A stretch of 64,000 nt of DNA, from NCBI RefSeq assembly GCF_005938645.2, contig NZ_CP042171.1, positions 310,001 to 374,000 of the forward strand. The letters run 5' to 3'. The position numbers were made by a program, and so were the translations under genes. The notes beneath the pieces were generated by a model. It did no database searches. It saw only the letters and a program-made list of their open reading frames with translations, and was not told the origin of the DNA. The stretch is from Pedobacter sp. KBS0701 (GTDB lineage: Bacteria > Bacteroidota > Bacteroidia > Sphingobacteriales > Sphingobacteriaceae). This document shows, piece by piece, positions 8,822 to 16,434 of the stretch (within the stretch, counting starts at the first letter, position 1; the number at the start of each line of letters is the position of its first letter).

Positions 8822-9853
8822 ATGTGGTACGATAAACTTTTAGAAAACGACAAACTTCCTGATACGGCCTTGCGTATCGGCATCAGAAAATTATGCAAAC
8901 AGCGCCTGGATGATGAAACGCTTGGCGATGAGGAACTACAGCAGGAAAAATTTATGGACCTGGTTGCTGAACTGAAGCAATTGCCGATTGCGGTAAATAC
9001 AGCTGATGCCAATGAACAGCATTACGAACTGCCAACCGAATTCTTTCAATATTGTTTGGGTAAAAATTTAAAATACAGCAGTGGTTATTGGAAACCGGGC
9101 GTTAAAGATATTGATACTTCAGAAGATGATATGCTGGCTTTAACCTGTAAAAGAGCCGATTTACAAAATGGACAGAATGTTTTAGAACTGGGCTGTGGCT
9201 GGGGATCGCTCTCATTGTATATGTCGGCTAAATTTCCGGAGAGCACTTTTACGGTGGTTTCGAATTCTGCAACCCAAAAAATCTTTATCGATGAAACTGC
9301 AAAACAGCGTGGAATACAAAACTTAACGGTTTTAACTGCCGATATGAATACGTTTACCATTGCCGATACATTTGACAGGGTAGTATCAGTAGAAATGTTT
9401 GAGCACATGCGCAACTATAAATCTTTGCTTAACAAGGTTGCTTCATTTATGAAACCAGATGGGAAATTATTCGTGCACATATTTACACACAAAAGCCTGG
9501 CATACAAGTTTGAGGTGATTGACGAAACCGACTGGATGAGTAAATACTTTTTTACAGGTGGGATTATGCCCTCTAATCACTTGTTTTTCTACTTTAACGA
9601 CGACCTCAAAATCGATAAACACTGGGTGGTAAACGGAACCAATTACGGTAAAACCTCAGAGGCCTGGCTAAGCAATATGGATAGGCATAAAAAGGAAATC
9701 ATGCCGATTTTAGAACGGACTTATGGTAAAGATCAGGCGGTGAAATGGTGGGTATACTGGAGGTTATTTTACATGTCGTGCGCCGAACTGTTCAATTATA
9801 ATAAAGGAAACGAATGGATGGTGTGCCATTATTTGTTTGAAAAGAATAAATAA
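8822..9853 (+). CDS. SAM-dependent methyltransferase of the CFA-synthase family, coclaurine-N-methyltransferase-like
   Basis: 343 residues. Visible blocks: NEQHYELPTEFFQYCLGKNL and KYSSGYW (about 67-92), SAM motif I VLELGCGWGSLSLYMS (about 120-135), VEMFEHMRNY, DETDWMSKYFFTGGIMPS and GNEWMVCHYLFEK at the C-terminus. The order and wording match, from memory, plant coclaurine N-methyltransferase and its bacterial relatives more closely than E. coli cyclopropane synthase. Both belong to the CFAS-like methyltransferases. In this cluster a lipid acyl chain or an amine headgroup is the likely acceptor; no alkaloid pathway is present. A second CFAS-family gene (12232) lies in the same run, so the two probably do different steps. 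Confidence 0.88.
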   Translation: MWYDKLLENDKLPDTALRIGIRKLCKQRLDDETLGDEELQQEKFMDLVAELKQLPIAVNTADANEQHYELPTEFFQYCLGKNLKYSSGYWKPGVKDIDTSEDDMLALTCKRADLQNGQNVLELGCGWGSLSLYMSAKFPESTFTVVSNSATQKIFIDETAKQRGIQNLTVLTADMNTFTIADTFDRVVSVEMFEHMRNYKSLLNKVASFMKPDGKLFVHIFTHKSLAYKFEVIDETDWMSKYFFTGGIMPSNHLFFYFNDDLKIDKHWVVNGTNYGKTSEAWLSNMDRHKKEIMPILERTYGKDQAVKWWVYWRLFYMSCAELFNYNKGNEWMVCHYLFEKNK

Positions 9854-9974
9854 TGTAAGAGGTAAGGATGTAGGATGGATAATGGAGTTAGCAATATGCC
9901 CATCATCTATTTTACATCATCCATATCACATCTTCCGTCATCCATATCACATTATCCATCTTCCATATTACATT
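9854..9974. repeat. Imperfect inverted repeat with direct-repeat words in spacer C
   Basis: TAATGTAAGAGG...GGATGGATAATG (9852-9885) pairs with CATTATCCATCTTCC...ATTACATTA (9950-9976). The inside of the right half repeats TCATCCATATCACAT twice (about 9918 and 9939). The ATG of the oxidoreductase begins at the end of the right arm, so a hairpin in the mRNA would reach the start codon. Confidence 0.6.
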
Positions 9975-11225
9975 ATGAATAAACTCGCCATTATCGGCTC
10001 CGGAATAGCAGGCATGGGTTGTGCCCATAAACTGCAGCATAAATACGATATTACCCTTTTCGAAGAGCTCGATTATATCGGTGGTCATACCAATACCATT
10101 ACGCTCGAAGAAGATGGACACCCCATTTACCTGGATAGTGGCTTTATGGTTTTTAACTATCAGACCTATCCAAACCTGACAGAAATGTTTGCCGAGATTA
10201 ATGCGCCGGTCATTAAAACTGATATGTCTTTCAGTGTGCAATTTCTGCCTAAAAATTTAGAATATAGTGGCTCAAGTTTGAACCATCTTTTTGCGCAACG
10301 GAAAAACCTGTTTAATATTTCTTATTTAAAAATGTTGATGCAGATTAACCGCTTTAACAAACAAAGTGTAGAAATTTTGGATAAACCCGAGTATCAGGAT
10401 TATTCGATCGGGCAGTTTTTTAAAGCTTTTGGTTATAGTGAGGATATGCTTTGGCAATATCTTATTCCGATGAGTGCTGCGGTTTGGAGTGCCCCGATGG
10501 AACAGATTTTGGATTTCCCGGCGGTTACGTTGATCCGTTTTTTCAAAAATCACGGGTTTTTAGGATTAGATACCCAGCATCAGTGGTACACGCTGCAAAA
10601 TGGCAGTCAGGCTTACCGCGAAAAACTGATAGCGCCATTCCGCGACAGGATCAAAATCAATACTAAAATTGTTGCGGTAAAACGTTTAGAGAATGGTAAA
10701 GTTGAAGTGGAAAATCAAAAGGGCGAGAAATTAGAATTCGATAAAGTGATAATGGCCAGTCATGCAGACCAGACTTTTGAAATCGTAAAAGATAAAACAG
10801 CTTTAGAAACTGAACTCCTTTCTAAATTTAAATACCAGCTAAACAAAGCCGTTGTACATACCGATGAAAAGCAGATGCCCGAAACCAGACTGGCCTGGAG
10901 CAGCTGGAATTACCGGGTTGAAAAACAGGGCGATAAATTATTGCCCAGTACCATTTACTGGATGAATAATTTACAGGGAGTTTCTAAAAAGCAGAATTAC
11001 TTTGTATCCATTAACCCAACAGGAACACTAAATCCTGAAAAAATTGTTAAAGAAATCGATTATCATCACCCTTTGTTTGATGTTCCTGCCATGCAGGCTC
11101 AGGAGCAATTGCACAAACTAAACGAAACCGGGCCGATATATTATTGCGGAAGTTATTTTAAATATGGTTTTCATGAAGATGCTTATAAAAGTGCTGTTGA
11201 CCTGTGTAGGGAGCTGTTAGTTTAG
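9975..11225 (+). CDS. FAD-dependent oxidoreductase (amine-oxidase-like) of the cyclopropane-synthase neighbourhood
   Basis: 416 residues from the ATG at 9975. An upstream in-frame ATG at 9837 would run through the repeat spacer and overlap the previous gene, so it is rejected. The N-terminal dinucleotide-binding motif is IIGSGIAGMGCAHKL, followed by FEELDYIGGHTNT and DSGFMVFNYQTYPNL, typical of the flavoprotein family found next to DUF1365 and CFA synthase. In plant cyclopropane synthases a related oxidase domain is fused to the N-terminus of the CFAS domain. It is expected to oxidise or desaturate a lipid chain in the cytosol or at the membrane face; the exact reaction is unknown. Confidence 0.9.
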   Translation: MNKLAIIGSGIAGMGCAHKLQHKYDITLFEELDYIGGHTNTITLEEDGHPIYLDSGFMVFNYQTYPNLTEMFAEINAPVIKTDMSFSVQFLPKNLEYSGSSLNHLFAQRKNLFNISYLKMLMQINRFNKQSVEILDKPEYQDYSIGQFFKAFGYSEDMLWQYLIPMSAAVWSAPMEQILDFPAVTLIRFFKNHGFLGLDTQHQWYTLQNGSQAYREKLIAPFRDRIKINTKIVAVKRLENGKVEVENQKGEKLEFDKVIMASHADQTFEIVKDKTALETELLSKFKYQLNKAVVHTDEKQMPETRLAWSSWNYRVEKQGDKLLPSTIYWMNNLQGVSKKQNYFVSINPTGTLNPEKIVKEIDYHHPLFDVPAMQAQEQLHKLNETGPIYYCGSYFKYGFHEDAYKSAVDLCRELLV

Positions 11226-11279
11226 TTAGTTCATTACCAGTAAGATAAGTATTATTTTGATTAGGGGTTTAATTCAGTT

Positions 11280-11360
11280 TGTCATCATGAATGCAATGAA
11301 AGATCTTTTCTAATGAAGATATCTTTAATTAAAAGATTCTTCGCGGCGCTCAGAATGACA
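11280..11360. repeat. REP-like inverted repeat beginning TGTCAT
   Basis: Two 30-base arms (11280-11309 and 11331-11360) are complementary at about two thirds of positions, starting TGTCAT and ending ATGACA. The element belongs to the family of GTCAT-ended intergenic hairpins seen elsewhere in the window. It splits the oxidoreductase from DUF1365. Confidence 0.65.
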
Positions 11361-11409
11361 GGATACTCAGAATGAAAATCAATCATAAATTTCGTAAATT
11401 GTAATATTA

Positions 11410-12222
11410 ATGCAAATCAACTCATCCATCTATACCGCTAAAGTCATGCACCACCGCCTGGCACCCAAAAAACATTCTTTTTGGTACAGCGTGTATATGT
11501 TTTATATCGATCTGGACGAGCTGGAAATGCTCGCGCAAAAGCTTCGTTGGTTTAGCCTGAATAAATTTAATCTTTTTTCTTTTCGCGATGCCGAACATCT
11601 TCAGTTGCCAAAAGAAAATCCTGATCAAACCAAAAATACACGACAGCATTTAGAAGATTATTTAAAAGAGCATGGCGTTGATGGCAGCAGGCTTAAAATA
11701 AAACTCCTTACCAACCTCAATGTGCTGGGGTACAATTTTAATCCCGTTTCCTTTTATTATTGCTTCGATGAGGAAGGAAATCCGGTATGTTGTGTGGCCG
11801 AAATCAGCAATACTTACCGCGAAATGAAACTTTTTTTCTTCGGAAAAGATGAATTGCATGGCGATACCTTTAAAAAAATCACTACCAAATATTTTTATGT
11901 TTCACCATTTATCGACCATGACGATTCCTTCGATTTTAACTTAAAAGTGCCGGCTGATAAGCTCGATATTAAAATTAACGACCTGGATAAAAATGGTAAA
12001 TTGTTTTTTATCAGTACCTTAATTGGTGAGAAAAAGCCATTAACGAATGCCGCTTTGCTACGATATTTTTTTTCTATGCCCTTAATACCGTTACAGGTTA
12101 TGGGCATGATCCACTGGCAGGCACTTAAACTTTGGATAAAAAAAATACCTTTTCATCCAAAAGCTGAAAACCCTGAGTTGCAACGCAACGTATATAAACC
12201 CTATAAACCACAAATAAAATAG
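11410..12222 (+). CDS. DUF1365 family protein
   Basis: 270 residues. The family pattern is clear: IYTAKVMHHRLAPKKHSFWY and FYIDLDELEML at the start, NVLGYNFNPVSFYYCFDEEG and VCCVAEISNTYREM in the middle, and a hydrophobic SMPLIPLQVMGMIHWQALKLW near the end that may touch the membrane. DUF1365 proteins are regularly encoded between an FAD oxidoreductase and a CFA synthase and are assigned to modified-fatty-acid synthesis without a fixed reaction. The next gene follows after 9 bp, so the two are probably translated together. Confidence 0.9.
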   Translation: MQINSSIYTAKVMHHRLAPKKHSFWYSVYMFYIDLDELEMLAQKLRWFSLNKFNLFSFRDAEHLQLPKENPDQTKNTRQHLEDYLKEHGVDGSRLKIKLLTNLNVLGYNFNPVSFYYCFDEEGNPVCCVAEISNTYREMKLFFFGKDELHGDTFKKITTKYFYVSPFIDHDDSFDFNLKVPADKLDIKINDLDKNGKLFFISTLIGEKKPLTNAALLRYFFSMPLIPLQVMGMIHWQALKLWIKKIPFHPKAENPELQRNVYKPYKPQIK

Positions 12223-12231
12223 ATCAAAGTT

Positions 12232-13470
12232 ATGAATACGCTTACCGCTGCCAGAACATCAAGAGGTTTTTTCGAAAGAGTAGTGCTTAATGCGCTTTCT
12301 AAAATGACATTAGGCAAATTGGAACTTTCATTGCCAAATGGCGAAACACTGATTTTTGGAAACGGTGAACATAAAATAGAAGCACATATACAGGTTAACC
12401 ATCCCGATTTCTTTAAATCGATTGCGCTTTATGGCGATATCGGTTTTGGCGAAGGTTATACCTCGGGCCTTTGGGATACCACAAACATTACCAATGTAAT
12501 TAAATGGGTAATCCTGAACATTGAAAATGCACCTTCGGTTACCGGGAGCAAGGCAAACTCCATTGCGCTGAATATTTTTAAATGGGTTAACAAAATCTAT
12601 CATATACGCAGGGAAAATACTTTGGCGGGATCGCAGAAAAATATTTCGGAGCACTACGATCTGAACAATGATTTCTTTGCGACTTTTCTGGATAAAACCA
12701 TGACTTATTCGAGCGGTTATTTTAATCCTGAAGATTTAAGTTTAGAAGAATCGCAATATGCTAAATACGACCGCCTGGCCAGGCAATTAAAAATTAAGGC
12801 AACCGACCATGTATTGGAAATTGGAAGTGGTTGGGGCGGTAATGCAATTTTTTTAGCCAAAAATTACGGCTGTAAAGTTACTTCGGTTACCATTTCTAAA
12901 GAACAGCAAAAACTGGCAATGGAGCGTGTTCATGCAGAAGGACTGGCCGGTCAGGTTTCGGTCATTATTCAGGACTATCGCAAAATTGAGGGTGCTTTTG
13001 ATAAAATCGTATCCATTGAAATGCTCGAAGCCGTGGGTCACCAATATTTAGAAACCTATTTCGAAAAATGCCAGAAGTTATTAAAACCCGAGGGGATTTT
13101 TGCCTTTCAGGTAATTACCTCACCCGATTGTAGATATGATAAATTGAGAAACGGTGTAGATTGGATTCAGAAGCACATTTTTCCAGGCTCACTTTTACCT
13201 TCAGTAGCCGCCATAAACAAAGCAATAAATGAAACCGGCGATTTAACCATGGTCGATTTAAAAGATATGGGTTTGGATTATGCCCATACACTTCATTTAT
13301 GGTATATCGCATTCAATAAAAACCTGAATAAAGTAAAAGCCCTGGGCTTTGATGAAACCTTTATCCGCAAGTGGAATTATTACCTGAACTATTGCGAAGC
13401 AGCTTTTGCCATGCGGAATATTAATGTGATGCAAATGGTTTATTCAAGACCAAACAATATTTCGAGGTAA
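12232..13470 (+). CDS. cfa: Cyclopropane-fatty-acyl-phospholipid synthase (plant/DUF1365-cluster type)
   Basis: 412 residues. The N-terminal domain carries IALYGDIGFGEGYTSGLWDT; the catalytic domain has EHYDLNNDFFATFLD and MTYSSGYF, SAM motif I VLEIGSGWGG (194-203) and SIEMLEAVGHQYLETYF. The enzyme transfers the SAM methyl group to an acyl double bond in membrane phospholipid. Relative to E. coli CFAS, a Cys of the YSCAYW motif is Ser here and the His of LLHTIGS is replaced in FQVITSPD; the following VDWIQKHIFPGSLLPS fits the subfamily of plant synthases and of bacterial FAD-oxidase/DUF1365 clusters. The product could be a cyclopropane, a methyl-branched or a further modified chain. Confidence 0.9.
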   Translation: MNTLTAARTSRGFFERVVLNALSKMTLGKLELSLPNGETLIFGNGEHKIEAHIQVNHPDFFKSIALYGDIGFGEGYTSGLWDTTNITNVIKWVILNIENAPSVTGSKANSIALNIFKWVNKIYHIRRENTLAGSQKNISEHYDLNNDFFATFLDKTMTYSSGYFNPEDLSLEESQYAKYDRLARQLKIKATDHVLEIGSGWGGNAIFLAKNYGCKVTSVTISKEQQKLAMERVHAEGLAGQVSVIIQDYRKIEGAFDKIVSIEMLEAVGHQYLETYFEKCQKLLKPEGIFAFQVITSPDCRYDKLRNGVDWIQKHIFPGSLLPSVAAINKAINETGDLTMVDLKDMGLDYAHTLHLWYIAFNKNLNKVKALGFDETFIRKWNYYLNYCEAAFAMRNINVMQMVYSRPNNISR

Positions 13471-13473
13471 TCA

Positions 13474-13524
13474 TATAATGTAAGAAATTAGGCGGATGAC
13501 GGGAAAATTCCATCTTATATTATC
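13474..13524. repeat. Short inverted repeat after cfa
   Basis: ATATAATGTAAGA (13474-13486) pairs with TCTTATATTAT (13513-13523), with GGCGGATGACGG between. It resembles the spacer-C arms in wording and may serve as a weak end of the lipid cluster transcript; there is no T-run. Confidence 0.4.
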
Positions 13525-13546
13525 GGTTTTATATTTTTCATGATTT

Positions 13547-13562
13547 CTTTTACCGGTAAAAG
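13547..13562. promoter_or_regulatory. Perfect 16-bp palindrome, candidate operator
   Basis: CTTTTACCGGTAAAAG, 105 bp before the start of the receptor gene at 13668. It is perfectly symmetric without a loop, which suits a dimeric regulator rather than a terminator hairpin. No matching regulator is nearby. Confidence 0.4.
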
Positions 13563-13667
13563 TGTAGTGTTTGCCGAACAATTAATGGAGTTGGTGTAAA
13601 AAGTATAGCGTATCATTGTAACAAAATGCAATTTGCGTAGACTAATTACAAAAGACCTACTCTTAAA

Positions 13668-16115
13668 ATGAAAAAACTTTTACTATTAAGCTTTATCCTT
13701 GGAATATTTTTTAGCGCACATGCCCAGTTTCCCAGCGGCGGATTTGGTGGAGGACCCAAAAAATCTACAGTTACCGGACGTATTACTGCAACCATACTAG
13801 ATTCATTAACTAAAAAGCCAATTGATTATGCAACGGTTTCTTTAATTAATGTAAAAGACAACAAATCTGTAAATGGTGGCGTAACCGACGAAAAAGGAAA
13901 ACTAAGTTTACAGAACGTTTCTCCTGATTCATACAAATTGATGATTGGTTTTATGGGCTACAAAACAAAATCTGTTTTAGTTACCACCACGCCATCAAAA
14001 CCTGATAATAATATGGGTACAATTTATATTTCATCAAGCGAAAATACACTGGCCGATGTTCAGGTTCAGGGAACCAAAGCCATTATTGAAAATAAAATCG
14101 ACAGAATGGTGTATAACGCTGAGGCTGATGGAACAAATGCCGGCGGCGACGCTACTGATGTAATGCGTAAAGTACCAATGCTTTCAGTTGACCCTACAGG
14201 AAATATTCAACTTCGTGGTGGTGCTGTTCGTGTTTTAATTAATGGCAAACCTTCAGGAACAATGGCCAGTAGTGTTGCTGATGCATTAAAAATGATTCCG
14301 GCAGAGCAAATTAAAACGGTTGAAGTAATTACCAGTCCTTCTGCAAAATATGATGCCGAAGGCTCAGGAGGTATTATTAACATCATCACCAAAAAATCGA
14401 ATGCTCAGGGAGTGAGCGGTTCAGTTAATGCTGCAGCAGGAACTCGCCAGAATAATGGTTCTTTTAATTTAACGGCAAAAACAGGCCGCCTAAGTGTGAA
14501 TACAAGTTTGGGTACAAATTTAGCTTATGCTCAAAAATCACAAACTGAATTTATCACCAATACAACTTACCTGGACGGTACAACAAATAATATTTCGCAA
14601 AGTGGATTTTCTAAATGGAGCCGTAACGGATATAATGGCAGTGTAGGTTTGGATTACGATTTTAATGCTTATAACAATATTAGTACAACCGCAAAGTTTA
14701 ATAGTTTTTCTAACGGTGGTCCAAGTGAAACAAATTATTTAATTAATAATGTGGCAGCATCTAATGTTGGAGATATGGACATGACTTTCAGAAACTTAGA
14801 CTGGAATGTTGATTACCGTAAAACCAGTAAAAAAGAAGGAGAAGAATTTTCTATATCGGCACAATTTTCAAATGGCAGAACACCTACAAGTTTCAGTAAT
14901 TTACTTACTTCGGCTGCTTTCCCATCTGGTTTGCAAACGATAAGTAATAATAACGGTAAAAATAATGAGTATACCTTTCAAACAGATTATACTTACCCAT
15001 TCAACAAAAGAACAACTTTAGAAGTTGGTGCAAAAGCAATTTTACGCGATATACAAAGTCAGTTTGATAATACTGCTCAAGATTTTGAATATAACCAAAA
15101 TGTAGGTGCAGCTTATGGTGTAATCAGTTTTGATTTAACTAAAAAATTAAAATTTAAAGGTGGAGTTAGAGCTGAGTATACCCGGATAGATTTTAATACG
15201 CAAAGCAGTGGTATTCAGAAAAATGATTATTTGAACTTATTTCCAAGTGCAATTATTTCGCAAAATTTAAAAGGTGGTGCTACGATAAAACTAAGCTACA
15301 ACCGTCGCGTACAAAGACCGTCGCAATCTTATTTAAATCCTTTCCGTAACGAAAGCGACCAGTTTAATATTATGCAAGGTAATCCTCAATTAAACCCTGA
15401 GTTAAGTGATAATTTAGAGTTAGGATATAATACTTTTATCAAAGGGTCGATAATTAATGCCTCAATTTTTTACCGTCGCACAGTTGGCGTAATTGAGAAT
15501 TCGATTTCACCAATTACCGAAAATGGTGTAAACAAGACATTAACTTCTTACATAAATGTTGGTACTGCTCCCGTTTACGGATTTAATGTTTTTGCATCGT
15601 ACAATCTTAAACCAAAATGGACTTTAATGACCAACTTTTCAGGAAACACCTATTCTGTAACTAATAACGAAACCAATGTTAATACAGGTGCTTTCTTTAA
15701 CTTCAACTGGTTCGTACGCTCAGCATATGGGTTTGGTAAAGGTTATAACTTTGAGTTGTTTAACGTAATAACTTCAAAAAGACGTACCTATCAAGGTGTT
15801 ACAGACCCATTTTATATCTATGGTGGGTCATTCAAAAAAGAAATACTTAAGAAAAAAGGAAGTATTGGATTAGGGGTTTTAAATCCTTTTACAAAAGACC
15901 TTCACATCAAAACTGTTAATAATGCTGTTAATCAAAGAGGCACAATTTATCAAAGTCAAAACATTTATTACCCATTGCGTAACTACACAGTAAACTTTAG
16001 TTATACTTTTGGTAAACTTAAATTTACAGAGAAGAAAAAAATCAAAAACGACGATGTGAAGCAAGATCAGCAACCAGGACAAGGAAGTGGAATGGGCGGT
16101 GGTGTTCAGCAGTAA
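13668..16115 (+). CDS. Outer-membrane beta-barrel receptor (TonB-dependent, OMP_b-brl_3 type)
   Basis: 815 residues. Signal peptide 1-19, then a Gly-rich stretch (FPSGGFGGGPKK), a carboxypeptidase-regulatory-like domain (about 33-125, VTGRITATILD and GFMGYKTKSV), a plug-like domain (IRLRGG-like text, INGKPSG, SPSAKYDAEGSGGIINIITKK) and a long barrel of the outer-membrane-protein-beta-barrel family. The C-terminal tail past the barrel is rich in Gln and Gly. The protein lacks a SusD partner. It is monocistronic: a palindrome lies upstream and a terminator directly after. Substrate unknown. Confidence 0.9.
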   Translation: MKKLLLLSFILGIFFSAHAQFPSGGFGGGPKKSTVTGRITATILDSLTKKPIDYATVSLINVKDNKSVNGGVTDEKGKLSLQNVSPDSYKLMIGFMGYKTKSVLVTTTPSKPDNNMGTIYISSSENTLADVQVQGTKAIIENKIDRMVYNAEADGTNAGGDATDVMRKVPMLSVDPTGNIQLRGGAVRVLINGKPSGTMASSVADALKMIPAEQIKTVEVITSPSAKYDAEGSGGIINIITKKSNAQGVSGSVNAAAGTRQNNGSFNLTAKTGRLSVNTSLGTNLAYAQKSQTEFITNTTYLDGTTNNISQSGFSKWSRNGYNGSVGLDYDFNAYNNISTTAKFNSFSNGGPSETNYLINNVAASNVGDMDMTFRNLDWNVDYRKTSKKEGEEFSISAQFSNGRTPTSFSNLLTSAAFPSGLQTISNNNGKNNEYTFQTDYTYPFNKRTTLEVGAKAILRDIQSQFDNTAQDFEYNQNVGAAYGVISFDLTKKLKFKGGVRAEYTRIDFNTQSSGIQKNDYLNLFPSAIISQNLKGGATIKLSYNRRVQRPSQSYLNPFRNESDQFNIMQGNPQLNPELSDNLELGYNTFIKGSIINASIFYRRTVGVIENSISPITENGVNKTLTSYINVGTAPVYGFNVFASYNLKPKWTLMTNFSGNTYSVTNNETNVNTGAFFNFNWFVRSAYGFGKGYNFELFNVITSKRRTYQGVTDPFYIYGGSFKKEILKKKGSIGLGVLNPFTKDLHIKTVNNAVNQRGTIYQSQNIYYPLRNYTVNFSYTFGKLKFTEKKKIKNDDVKQDQQPGQGSGMGGGVQQ

Positions 16116-16434
16116 AAATTCAATCTGAATATATAATATAAGTCTTTCCGGTAATTCGGGAAGACTTTTTTGCTTTAAGGGTAGTTGCTATTTGTATATA
16201 GTGTGAAATGTACAATAAGTAGGATTGTGGGTTTCTTGTTTTTGTTGTTTGGTTAATTTTGTTGAGTGTTTTGCGTTTTTAATCTCGGATTTTTGCCTGT
16301 TTTTGCAGGTAAAGGCTTTTTGTATCAAAAATTGTACGGAATTTAGCTTAGTTGATCGTGTTTTGTGCGTGTTTGTGTTTGTAAAAACCATATATTGCAA
16401 TAACTAACAAATCCTTAACCTAAATAATTGTGAT
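16116..16434 (+). other. Spacer with terminator and G/T-rich leader before SusC
   Basis: A terminator occupies 16140-16171. From about 16195 to 16385 the plus strand is strongly G+T rich with repeated TTTG and TTGTTTTTG words and a small CCTG-TTTTTG-CAGG hairpin near 16298. It is likely the promoter and untranslated leader of the SusC gene. Short open frames on both strands have no protein-like composition. Confidence 0.5.
16140..16171 (+). terminator. Rho-independent terminator after beta-barrel receptor
   Basis: Stem AAGTCTTTCC / GGGAAGACTT with one G-T wobble, loop of about 8 bases, followed by TTTT, 25 bp after the stop. Confidence 0.8.

Noticed and set aside
9837..9974. Earlier start of the FAD oxidoreductase
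   Set aside because: It would overlap the previous gene, run through an inverted repeat, and put 46 unrelated residues before the dinucleotide-binding motif.
16188..16407. Short genes on both strands before SusC
   Set aside because: Composition follows the G+T bias of the DNA; Cys- and Phe-rich text without family likeness.
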